Part shown: positions 1-6,476 of the stretch, piece by piece
Position numbering within the stretch: the first letter of the stretch is position 1
Layout of the letters: every line of letters begins with the position of its first letter
Made by a program: the position numbers and the translations under genes
Assembly (NCBI GenBank): GCA_029880625.1
Contig: JAOUOA010000133.1
Coordinates: 1 to 7,052, forward strand
Direction: 5' to 3'
Source: Spirochaetia bacterium
GTDB lineage: Bacteria > Spirochaetota > Leptospiria > Leptospirales > Leptonemataceae
DNA length: 7,052 nt
The notes under the pieces: generated by a model
What the model saw: only the letters and a program-made list of their open reading frames with translations
Database searches by the model: none
What the model was told of the DNA's origin: nothing

Positions 1-817
1 CAACTCCCTGGCTTAATGTTACATGATTTGAAGACGGTGATGCTTCATGTATAATCTTTAAATTTTCAATATTTAATTTAAATCTTTCTGCAATAAAAAG
101 CGCATCGTCAAGAATTACACCGGGCAGAATTGCTGCAAATTCTTCTCCGCCGTATCGGGTAATAATTTCTCCACTTCTGGGAAGGGATTCATCCAGGCTT
201 TTTGCAACAAGTTTAAGACATTCGTCTCCTTTTTGATGTCCGTACGTGTCATTGTACAATTTAAAATAATCAATATCAATCATGATGATGGACAGAGGTT
301 TTTTATGACGAAAAGCGCGGTTCCATTCAATTTCTGAGTATTTATCAAATCGTCTACGGTTGGGAATTTGTGTCAATGGATCAATTTCTGTAATTTTAAT
401 CAGTGAAATATTTTCATCTTCAAGTTTTTTTCTATATGTTTTTTCATTTTTAAAACGATTGAGTGCCATTTTGATTCCGATAACAAGATCTTTTTCTTTA
501 AAGGGTTTGGAAATGTATCCGTAAGGATTGGCATTTTCAGCCCGGTCAGTTGTCGTTTGGTCTGTAAAAGCTGTAAGAAATATAATGGGAACATCCATTT
601 TGTTTCTTATTTCAATTGCTGTATCAATTCCATCATGATCACCTTTGAGGTTTATATCCATCAAAATCAGATCTGGAATGAATTCCGTACAGAGCCTGAT
701 TGCATCTGCTGTATTGGTGGCGCTGCCGCAGACGCTGAAATTTTCTTTTTCAAGAATCATCTGTATTTGTTTTGCAATCAGCAATTCATCTTCAATAATT
801 AAAATCTGGGGTTTCAT
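1..817 (-). CDS. Response regulator with receiver and GGDEF (diguanylate cyclase) domains, C-terminus cut off by window edge
   Basis: I translated the minus strand from the ATG at 817-815; it reads 272 codons without a stop to position 2, so the C-terminus lies outside the window. Residues 4-120 form a receiver domain: acidic pocket E9/D10, phospho-acceptor D54 in LILMDI, T82 in FLTAF, K104 in ISKPF. A charged helical linker (about 121-145) leads to a GGDEF domain opening with DPLTQIPNRRRF (146-157). This carries the metal-binding IDIDYFK segment (180-186), the substrate-binding YNDTYGHQKGDE stretch (188-199) and the signature YGGEEF (222-227). GGEEF is an active variant in this family, so synthesis of cyclic di-GMP from two GTP, controlled by phosphorylation, is expected in the cytoplasm. 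The inhibitory-site motif, normally RxxD six residues before GGEEF, reads RSGE (214-217). The cognate kinase is not obvious. No strong Shine-Dalgarno precedes the start, but MKPQILIIEDE is a canonical receiver N-terminus. The domain call is secure. Confidence 0.93.
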   Translation of the reverse strand, partial: MKPQILIIEDELLIAKQIQMILEKENFSVCGSATNTADAIRLCTEFIPDLILMDINLKGDHDGIDTAIEIRNKMDVPIIFLTAFTDQTTTDRAENANPYGYISKPFKEKDLVIGIKMALNRFKNEKTYRKKLEDENISLIKITEIDPLTQIPNRRRFDKYSEIEWNRAFRHKKPLSIIMIDIDYFKLYNDTYGHQKGDECLKLVAKSLDESLPRSGEIITRYGGEEFAAILPGVILDDALFIAERFKLNIENLKIIHEASPSSNHVTLSQGV

Positions 818-867
818 AAATAAAATTCCGTATATTTTCTTCCATTTTATGTAATTTTCAGGAAAAA

Positions 868-873
868 ATTATA
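868..873 (-). promoter_or_regulatory. Possible -10 box for the REC-GGDEF gene
   Basis: The minus strand reads a perfect TATAAT here, about 50 bp upstream of the REC-GGDEF start. No good -35 hexamer sits at 16-18 bp spacing, and such hexamers occur by chance in AT-rich DNA, so the call is weak. Confidence 0.22.
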
Positions 874-1016
874 TTTTGCTATTCAACAAATTTCTTATTA
901 AGATTACAGACGGATGCTTAAGTAAAAAAATTTCAAATTTTCAATGATAAACAAATAAGGGATTAAGTAGAAAAACTGGTGGCTATGAATCAGCAAGAAG
1001 ATTTTATAAATTTCGA

Positions 1017-1045
1017 TTGAAGTATTGAGCAGGATAGATTATTTT
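1017..1045 (+). promoter_or_regulatory. Candidate sigma70-type promoter for the Uma2-like gene
   Basis: TTGAAG (1017-1022) and TATTTT (1040-1045) are separated by 17 bp. Initiation would fall near 1052, just ahead of the ribosome binding site at 1057. The geometry is good but the -10 match is only partial, and the DNA is AT-rich. Confidence 0.3.
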
Positions 1046-1056
1046 GATTCTGTAAA

Positions 1057-1063
1057 AAGGGGA
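1057..1063 (+). promoter_or_regulatory. Strong ribosome binding site of the 138-aa gene
   Basis: AAGGGGA lies 7 nt before the ATG at 1071. It supports both the start choice and the reality of this small gene, in a window where most other starts have weak Shine-Dalgarno sequences. Confidence 0.7.
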
Positions 1064-1070
1064 TTTCAAT

Positions 1071-1487
1071 ATGCTCTATCAGACTCTGAATCATCACTTA
1101 ATTTTAATGCTGAAGCGCTTTCTTGATGAAAAATTTTCTGAATCCGGTTATCAAGTTGTAGTGAATCCAGAAAATTATCATTTGAATATAAAAGATGGAT
1201 CTTCGATTCCTTTTAAACCTGCTCTTGCTGTTTATGGAGATGACAGCAGCATGCCTTTGATGCTTGCCGATCTGGACCTTCAGGCATGCGGGCGCCAGGA
1301 ATATTTTACAGAAAAAATTCAGCAATATGAGAATTCATCCGTGAAAGAACATTGGCTTTTTTATACAAAAGATCATATCGTAGTTGTCAGAAGAAAAGAG
1401 AATGATCAATTTTTAAAACCTGTTATATATGAAGAATCTGAACTTTTCAGGCGAGGCGGTCTTTTTCCTGAATTTCACAGGATATAA
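1071..1487 (+). CDS. Small protein resembling a shortened, divergent Uma2/DUF820 (PD-(D/E)XK nuclease-fold) protein
   Basis: This is a 138-aa cytoplasmic protein with no signal peptide or membrane segment. Its start is supported by AAGGGGA 7 nt upstream. The middle and C-terminal half follow the Uma2 pattern. A PALAVY strand (50-55) sits where Uma2 proteins have PDVVVV. An acidic strand LADLDLQ (65-71) follows, then EKIQQYENSSVKEHW (81-95), which matches the family's EK-x-x-x-Y-x-x-x-x-V-x-E-Y-W block, and then a VVVRR strand. The conserved Lys would be K82. The Asp normally following the first Pro is Ala (A51), and the usual Glu in the second strand is replaced by nearby D67/D69. Uma2 proteins usually run to about 190 residues, so this one is short, mainly at the N-terminus. 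Family membership is inferred from pattern only. If correct, nuclease activity is doubtful. The gene stands alone, divergent from the REC-GGDEF gene and convergent with the regulator. The ORF is very likely real; its function is unknown. Confidence 0.6.
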   Translation: MLYQTLNHHLILMLKRFLDEKFSESGYQVVVNPENYHLNIKDGSSIPFKPALAVYGDDSSMPLMLADLDLQACGRQEYFTEKIQQYENSSVKEHWLFYTKDHIVVVRRKENDQFLKPVIYEESELFRRGGLFPEFHRI

Positions 1488-1549
1488 TTTGATTCTCTTT
1501 CCTTTATAAAAATCATATAAAATTATAAATCCCTGAGAAATTTTTTATC

Positions 1550-1568
1550 TAATTGTTCCGGGCAATTA
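1550..1568. terminator. Weak stem-loop between convergent genes
   Basis: TAATTG (1550-1555) pairs with CAATTA (1563-1568) around a 7-nt loop, TTCCGGG. It lies between the ends of the 138-aa gene (1487) and the response regulator (1657), where a bidirectional terminator would be expected. The stem is short and A/T-rich. A T-run (TTTTTT, 1541-1546) lies on the left side but no clear T-tract follows on the right, so this is a weak candidate. Confidence 0.22.
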
Positions 1569-1656
1569 CTTTCATAAAAAGATTTTAATACTGTTCACAT
1601 CCAGTTCTTTTTGCACCATCTAAAAATTATATTTTGTGTATTTGACTAAAATATTT

Positions 1657-2298
1657 TTAAGGGATTAAATATTCTCTGAATTTTCCCAGCTCAATTGAAT
1701 TTTTAGTTTGAAGTTTTTTCATTAAATTGGATCGATGCGCTTCAACTGTTCTTATGCTGATATTCAGTTTTTCTGCGATTTCTTTGTTCAGAAAACCTTC
1801 AATCAAAAGCGACAGAACTTCTTTTTCTCTTTCAGAAAGAGATTCAAATTTATCCTGATGATCCTTTGTGCCCTCAGAATCGTTCTGAATCAAGACTGGA
1901 ACATGTTCAGGAAATATATTTTCATTATTGAGAATTTTTATAATTGAGGATGCAATCGCTACAGAAGACTGATCTTTGATTAGAAATCCATTCAGACTCA
2001 ACCTTCGGGCTTCATCCAGAAAATTCCAATCTCTATGCATGGTTAAGATGGATAATTTAATTTCTTTATTTTTGTTTCTTTCTGATTTTAGAAAATCCAA
2101 ACCGTTTCCATCGGGAAGGCTTAAATCAACGATAATGATATCAAAATTTTCTGTGGAAATTTTTCTTCTGGCTTCAGAAAGCGTGCTTGCTGTTTCAATT
2201 TTTTCAAAATCGGAAAGTTTTTGAATTTCAGAAATAATGCCGGAAAGAATCAGCGGATGATCATCTATAAGTAGTATTTTGTAACTATTTTTATCCAT
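1657..2298 (-). CDS. NarL/FixJ-type response regulator (receiver + LuxR-type HTH)
   Basis: This is a 213-aa DNA-binding response regulator of normal length for the family. Residues 6-125 form the receiver domain: acidic pair D12/D13 in LLIDDHP, phospho-acceptor D58 in IIIVDLSLPDGNG, T86 in ILTMH, K108 in FLIKD. Residues 151-207 form a GerE/LuxR helix-turn-helix: LSEREKEVLSLLIEGFLNKE, then IAEKLNISIRTVEAHRSNLM, which includes the recognition helix, and a final KLQTKNSIEL. All phosphorylation residues are intact, so it should act as a phospho-switched transcription regulator. The start ATG (2298-2296) gives a canonical N-terminus (MDKNSYKILLIDDH). The gene is head-to-head with the sensor kinase, sharing a short intergenic region of about 100-130 bp. 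Its kinase partner is therefore inferred to be that neighbour, and its targets may include that shared region and the transporter gene behind the kinase. Confidence 0.95.
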   Translation of the reverse strand: MDKNSYKILLIDDHPLILSGIISEIQKLSDFEKIETASTLSEARRKISTENFDIIIVDLSLPDGNGLDFLKSERNKNKEIKLSILTMHRDWNFLDEARRLSLNGFLIKDQSSVAIASSIIKILNNENIFPEHVPVLIQNDSEGTKDHQDKFESLSEREKEVLSLLIEGFLNKEIAEKLNISIRTVEAHRSNLMKKLQTKNSIELGKFREYLIP

Positions 2299-2299
2299 T

Positions 2300-2329
2300 T
2301 TGAACTTTGAAAACTAAATGAAATAATAT
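2300..2329 (+). promoter_or_regulatory. Candidate sigma70-type promoter for the kinase-transporter operon
   Basis: TTGAAC (2300-2305) and TAATAT (2324-2329) are spaced 18 bp apart, directly upstream of the kinase gene and abutting the divergent regulator start. Initiation near 2336 would put the TTG at 2340 almost on the transcript start and favours the later ATG codons at 2403 or 2427. The tandem TTTGAACTTTGAAA at 2299-2312 could also be part of an operator. This is based on consensus match only. Confidence 0.35.
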
Positions 2330-2426
2330 CAATTTAGCATTGGATCATGATAAATTCAAGCAAAATAAAAAAGACTTTTCTAATTTCATATTTTTAGAAA
2401 ATATGAGCAATTATAAAATTGTAAAT

Positions 2427-4739
2427 ATGTATATTAAAAAAATAATTGTTCTTATCCTTTTTCTTATGTCAGTATTTCCATCCTGTCTAGAGGATGCTTC
2501 CCGTCATTCGATAAGTGTTCAGGAGGGGAATCTCGATCTATCCTCTTTTACATCCTGGGAAGATGCAAGGATTGAACTTGACGGAACCTGGGAGTTTTAT
2601 CCTGATTATTTTCTAAGTCCAGGTGAAACAAATGCGGCGGTTAGTTTTTTTCAGGTCCCCGGATTCTGGAATGGTCAGACTGTCAACGGCAGACAACTGA
2701 AACCGTTTGGATATGCATCTTACCGATTAAATCTAGACGGTCTGCCGGAAGGGAGTTACGGAATTCACGTCATTGATCTTGAAACTTCTTACGCACTTTA
2801 TATAAACGGGATTCTTCTGGGTAAGAATGGATTACCTGGAAAAAATGCACAAAGTTCCATTCCGGAATGGAAGCCGGAAACTTATTATTTTTCTGTTGAC
2901 CAAGGTTCACGAACAGAAATCATTCTCCATGTTTCCAATTTCCATCATCGCCTTGGTGGGATCTGGGATTCTCTGACGATCGGTAAAGCCGATGTCATGA
3001 AAAAAAGGTGGTTGTGGAAGAATTTCTTTGAAGTCTTTATTGTAGGCGCTATTTTTATTTCTGTCATTTTCCACCTTCAGCTTTTTTTCTTCAGACGGAC
3101 CGAATACCCCTATCTTTTCTTTTCTGTAGCCTGGACTTCTTTCGGTATAAGAACTCTTGTAACAGGCGAACGATTTTTACTTCAAATTGTTGATATTCCA
3201 TGGGAGTTATTTGTAAAAATTGATTATTTAAGCGCGACGACAGCATATTGTTCTTTTCATTTTTTTCTTTATTTTTCAAATCCCAATAAATATGATAAAA
3301 AATTTATTTTTGCAATACTTGCATTTCTTTTAGGAATGATTTTTCTTGTGATTTCAACAAGAGTCTATTACTTTTCGCATATTCTGCTGACACAGAATCT
3401 TATTATGTTTGTATTTTCTATATACTGGCTTTATTCATCATTTAAATCTTACAGGGCAGGGATAGAGGGATTTGGAGCAATTCTTCTTGGCGGATCTGTT
3501 CTTACTGTTCTGGGAATCAATGATGCGCTTTACAATCATTCGTTTTTACAGACAGAGAATTTACTGCAGTATGGATCATTTTTCTTTTTATTAAGCCAGG
3601 TTTATTTTTTATCGATTCGGTATGACACAGCATTTAAAAGATCAGAAAAGCTGAGCAGTAATATCTCCCGGCTCCTGAATACGACACGAAATCTTTCAGG
3701 TCTTACTGAAATTAAGGATGTAATTACAAATGCTGTCGAACAGATTGTAAAGGATCTGAGTTTAAAAAAATCACACGCCTGTTTTTTTATTAACGACATA
3801 AAGAATGCTCGCTGGAACCAATATCAATTCAGCGAGCAGGGTGATTTTTCAGAGCGGATTTGCGAAGACGAACAGAGTCATTTACTATCAGAAATAAAAG
3901 AGATTGTGAAGAAAGACAATCGGTTCTATTTTCCGGTTCAGTACCAAAACCAGGTTCATATAGTCCTTCAGATTGATAGTTCCGGTTTGGATCTGAATCA
4001 GGATGACATTGATTTTATTTCCGGCACTGCAATGTCTGTAGGACCTTTGATCAGCAGTTTAAAAAAGCAGGAAAAAAGCAAACTGGAAGCAGTGGGGCTT
4101 CTTGCATCAGAGATTGTTCATGATATTCGAAATCGTCTACAGACTATTTTTTCCTCGGTTGATTTTTATAAAAATAATAAAGAGGAATCCAAAGATGCAG
4201 AGGCAACTATTGATCAAATTGAGAAGCAGTCAAAACTGCTGAACTATATGTCTCAGGATATTCTCGATTATACCAATGATCAAATGATGCTTTTTAAAGA
4301 AAAGACTGAGCTTGAAACATATGTAAAACAAATTCTTGATGAATTCAGAAAATATTCTGAAGAGGAGGAGGTGCAGGTAAATTATATGGTCAACCAGAAA
4401 GTCTCGGTAAACATTGATCAAGACAGGCTTTACAGAGCGATTTTTAATTTGTTGAAAAATTCAGCAGAGGCCATGAGCGGAAATATAAATAAAATGATTG
4501 ATGTTCAAACCGGTATGGAAGACGATATATTTTATATTGTAATTCAGGATAATGGAAAAGGCATTTCTCAAAATCTGCTGCCCCGGCTTTTTACGCCGTT
4601 TGCCGGCTCCGGAAAAAAGAAAGGTACCGGTCTTGGGCTTGCTGCTGTACAGAGAATTGTAAAGGGACATGGTGGAGTCATTGCAGTAGTTTCAGGCGAT
4701 AACGGAACAAGATTTACTGTAAAGATTCCTTTAACCTGA
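2427..4739 (+). CDS. 7TMR-DISM sensor histidine kinase with GAF-like linker
   Basis: This is a membrane sensor kinase of 770 aa from the ATG at 2427, which gives a compact signal peptide (MYIKKIIVLILFLMSVFPSC). The alternatives are ATG 2403 or TTG 2340 (799 aa); none has a clear Shine-Dalgarno. C20 sits in a relaxed lipobox (FPSC). Residues about 30-185 resemble the 7TMR-DISMED2 jelly-roll: LDGTWEFY at 51-58, then VPGFWNG, the YRLNL strand, ALYINGILLG and LHVSNF. Seven hydrophobic helices span about 200-396. Residues about 405-548 look like a degenerate GAF domain. The HisKA helix holds H565 in VHDIRNRLQ; DxxN after the His fits the phosphatase motif, but the usual Pro of the H-box is Arg. 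The ATPase core is complete: N-box NLLKNSAEAM (N674, N678), DNGKG (708-712), LFTPF, GTGLGL (733-738). It should autophosphorylate on H565 and pass phosphate to the divergent LuxR-type regulator (inferred). The ligand is unknown; DISMED2 domains are thought to bind sugar-like or small carboxylic ligands. The transporter gene follows after 28 bp, probably in one transcript. Confidence 0.93.
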   Translation: MYIKKIIVLILFLMSVFPSCLEDASRHSISVQEGNLDLSSFTSWEDARIELDGTWEFYPDYFLSPGETNAAVSFFQVPGFWNGQTVNGRQLKPFGYASYRLNLDGLPEGSYGIHVIDLETSYALYINGILLGKNGLPGKNAQSSIPEWKPETYYFSVDQGSRTEIILHVSNFHHRLGGIWDSLTIGKADVMKKRWLWKNFFEVFIVGAIFISVIFHLQLFFFRRTEYPYLFFSVAWTSFGIRTLVTGERFLLQIVDIPWELFVKIDYLSATTAYCSFHFFLYFSNPNKYDKKFIFAILAFLLGMIFLVISTRVYYFSHILLTQNLIMFVFSIYWLYSSFKSYRAGIEGFGAILLGGSVLTVLGINDALYNHSFLQTENLLQYGSFFFLLSQVYFLSIRYDTAFKRSEKLSSNISRLLNTTRNLSGLTEIKDVITNAVEQIVKDLSLKKSHACFFINDIKNARWNQYQFSEQGDFSERICEDEQSHLLSEIKEIVKKDNRFYFPVQYQNQVHIVLQIDSSGLDLNQDDIDFISGTAMSVGPLISSLKKQEKSKLEAVGLLASEIVHDIRNRLQTIFSSVDFYKNNKEESKDAEATIDQIEKQSKLLNYMSQDILDYTNDQMMLFKEKTELETYVKQILDEFRKYSEEEEVQVNYMVNQKVSVNIDQDRLYRAIFNLLKNSAEAMSGNINKMIDVQTGMEDDIFYIVIQDNGKGISQNLLPRLFTPFAGSGKKKGTGLGLAAVQRIVKGHGGVIAVVSGDNGTRFTVKIPLT

Positions 4740-4753
4740 TGAAATTATTCAAT

Positions 4754-4762
4754 GGGAGAGGA
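4754..4762 (+). promoter_or_regulatory. Strong ribosome binding site of the DASS transporter
   Basis: GGGAGAGGA ends 5 nt before the ATG at 4768 and 15 nt after the kinase stop codon. There is no room for a separate promoter, which supports co-transcription with the kinase. The strong site could give the carrier a higher translation rate than the kinase. Confidence 0.7.
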
Positions 4763-4767
4763 TCGTC

Positions 4768-6123
4768 ATGGAGATCGACGAGAGTAAAACAGATACATAC
4801 AGTGTAAAAAAACTGCTCTATGCATTTCTTTTTGCGGCAATTATTTTCTTTATCAGCATTACGTTTCTGGAACTCAAACAGTCTTTTTTTATATCTTCAG
4901 TTGTTCTTATTATTTTTTTGTGGAGCAATCAGGGACTGCCTCTTGGTATTGTTTCGCTTCTGCCTATTGTTTTTTTCCCTTCGCTGGATATTCTGCCGCT
5001 CAAAGATGTAACAGTGAATTATGCTCATCCGGTAATTTTTCTGTTTCTTGGCGGTTTTTTAATGGCCATCGCAGTTGAAAAGACTGACCTGCACAGAAGC
5101 ATTGCCAATTTTCTTCTTTCCATCTTTCCTTCCACTCCGACGGGACTTATCTATTCTGTGATGATTGCTTCAGCTTTTTTAAGCAGCCTTCTTTCCAATA
5201 CGACAATTGCTCTGATGCTGTATCCGGTTGTGCTGCTTCTGAATGACGACAAAGAAATGAAGATCCGTCTGCTTCTTGCAACTGCTTACGGCGCAAGTAT
5301 CGGAGGAATCCTGACTCCCGTGGGAACCCCTCCGAATTTAATTTTACTCGGTTTTCTTGAAAGTAATAGTGTTTCGGCTCCCTCATTTGTGGAATGGATG
5401 GTATTGATGTTTCCCGTAGTCATTCCGATGCTGGCGATTGTTCCGCTGTATTTAAGCTGGGGAATTCATAAGATACCCGTAATAAAAAAAGAAAATCTTC
5501 GCAAGCCTCTGACGCCGAGGCAGAAAAAACTGGCCCTATACCTGAGCACTTTATTTTTACTTTTAATAGCAAATGCAAAAATCGAACCCCATTATAACGG
5601 ATTGGGATTGAATGAAAAACTTCTAATTTTAATTTACGGACTTATGCTTTTTCTGCCGGGGATGAATTTTTTAAAGTGGGAAGATACTAAAAAAATACCA
5701 TTTGAAATTTTATATTTATTCGGCGCCGGATTTTCCATTGCATCCGCATTTCTTGAAACTGATATGGCATCGGTGATCATCTCTCAGATCAGAGGGCTCG
5801 ATGCAGTCCATCCATTTTTACTTCTTCTTTTCAGCGCTGCAGCAGCCAGTTTTATCACTGAAGTAACAAGCAATACAGCATTTATTTCATTTGCACTTCC
5901 GTTATTTTATGAAATTTCCCGCAGTTTCGGATTGGATGAAAGTCTGCTTCTTGTAATTACGGTTTCTGCAAGTTATGCATTTATGCTTCCAGTCGCAACG
6001 CCGCCCAATGCGATCATTATGTCTGGAGGCTTGGTCAGTTTTCAGAAAATGGCCAGAACAGGATTTGTTATAAATATTCTGGGAATATTAATTGTTTCAT
6101 TTGTTTCGTATTTTATCTGGTAA
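4768..6123 (+). CDS. SLC13/DASS-family sodium-coupled anion (dicarboxylate or sulfate) transporter
   Basis: This is a 451-aa polytopic inner-membrane protein of typical length for bacterial DASS carriers, with about 11 hydrophobic segments after a short charged N-terminus. The family's inverted-repeat signatures are both present. The first half has SNT at 143-145 (in LLSNTTIALMLYP) followed by GTPPN at 186-190. The second half has SNT at 368-370 (in EVTSNTAFISFALP) followed by ATPPN at 410-414. In characterised members such as VcINDY, the two SNT motifs contact substrate carboxylate and help form the two sodium sites, so a sodium-driven importer of C4-dicarboxylates is the favoured reading. 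Sulfate or other divalent anions are also transported in this family, and sequence alone does not settle it. No RCK/TrkA-C insertion is present, unlike the larger sulfate-type members. It lies directly behind the 7TMR-DISM kinase with a strong ribosome binding site, so it is probably the output or partner of that sensor. Confidence 0.92.
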   Translation: MEIDESKTDTYSVKKLLYAFLFAAIIFFISITFLELKQSFFISSVVLIIFLWSNQGLPLGIVSLLPIVFFPSLDILPLKDVTVNYAHPVIFLFLGGFLMAIAVEKTDLHRSIANFLLSIFPSTPTGLIYSVMIASAFLSSLLSNTTIALMLYPVVLLLNDDKEMKIRLLLATAYGASIGGILTPVGTPPNLILLGFLESNSVSAPSFVEWMVLMFPVVIPMLAIVPLYLSWGIHKIPVIKKENLRKPLTPRQKKLALYLSTLFLLLIANAKIEPHYNGLGLNEKLLILIYGLMLFLPGMNFLKWEDTKKIPFEILYLFGAGFSIASAFLETDMASVIISQIRGLDAVHPFLLLLFSAAAASFITEVTSNTAFISFALPLFYEISRSFGLDESLLLVITVSASYAFMLPVATPPNAIIMSGGLVSFQKMARTGFVINILGILIVSFVSYFIW

Positions 6124-6164
6124 TCTTGTAATTCAATCTTTACTCAGATTGAATTACAGGATTA
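6121..6164 (+). terminator. Near-perfect 19-bp stem-loop starting at the transporter stop codon
   Basis: Positions 6121-6139 pair with 6146-6164 around a 6-nt loop (TTACTC). All pairs are Watson-Crick except one U-G (6126/6159). The left arm begins with the TAA stop codon itself. It probably ends or protects the kinase-transporter mRNA. However, the sequence after it is CATTTGAAAAAAGG, with no U-tract, so it is not a standard intrinsic terminator. A 3'-end-stabilising hairpin or a dispersed repeat element are the alternatives. Confidence 0.5.
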
Positions 6165-6476
6165 CATTTGAAAAAAGGATTGATTATCTAGAATTTTAAA
6201 TATTTTGGTTTTCTGGAGTTGCAGATCTTATTCCAGTTCAGAGGGATTGGAATAAGAAAATCTTTGTAGCGAAACGATATGCAGTTTTAAGTCTAATTCA
6301 CTTAAGTTATCTGAAAAAAATGTGCAGTATTGTTTTAATTCATAAATAATGAGGTTTTAATATTATTTTATTCATTATTATTGATCATTTAGAGTTGGAT
6401 TTTGACGTTGATGAGTTCTTTAAAATGATTGATCTTCTCTTTACAAATTTGCCAATTCATAATTTATGGTAAATCA
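6124..6476. other. Roughly 350-bp region without a recognisable gene
   Basis: Apart from the two hairpins (6121-6164 and 6226-6257), this stretch is AT-rich, and I found no open frame on either strand that resembles a protein. An A/T-only inverted repeat (AATAATGA near 6345 and TCATTATT near 6371) lies in its second half. TTGATC at 6381 could be a -35 hexamer, but no convincing -10 follows at normal spacing. It presumably carries the promoter and leader of the TerB-like gene, and it is large enough to hide a small RNA. Confidence 0.5.
6226..6257. other. 10-bp hairpin in the leader region, function unknown
   Basis: TCTTATTCCA (6226-6235) pairs perfectly with TGGAATAAGA (6248-6257) around a 12-nt loop. 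It stands 62 bp past the first hairpin and about 220 bp before the TerB-like start, too far from either gene to be assigned. It could be part of a small RNA, a second transcript end or a protein-binding palindrome; no U-tract follows it. Confidence 0.4.

Noticed and set aside
557..854. Plus-strand open frames of 69-81 residues
   Set aside because: They lie inside the minus-strand REC-GGDEF gene, whose protein has all domain motifs. The plus-strand translations look like no protein family.
2340..2426. TTG at 2340 as the start of the sensor kinase
   Set aside because: It would place 29 hydrophilic residues before an otherwise standard signal peptide, has no Shine-Dalgarno, and sits only a few bases from the likely transcript start. 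The ATG at 2427 (or 2403) fits better, though this is not certain.
5147..5386. Minus-strand 79-residue frame within the transporter
   Set aside because: It is antisense to the helices and SNT/GTPPN motifs of the DASS gene, with no independent support such as a ribosome binding site or family resemblance.
4768..6123. Arsenite/antimonite (ArsB) or NhaD-type antiporter as the identity of the carrier
   Set aside because: The paired SNT plus GTPPN/ATPPN signatures are those of the DASS/SLC13 family within the same superfamily, and no ars genes are nearby.
6429..6476. TTG at 6429 as the start of the TerB-like gene
   Set aside because: The 16 extra residues do not resemble the family, and a tandem ATG at 6477/6480 starts the recognisable part.
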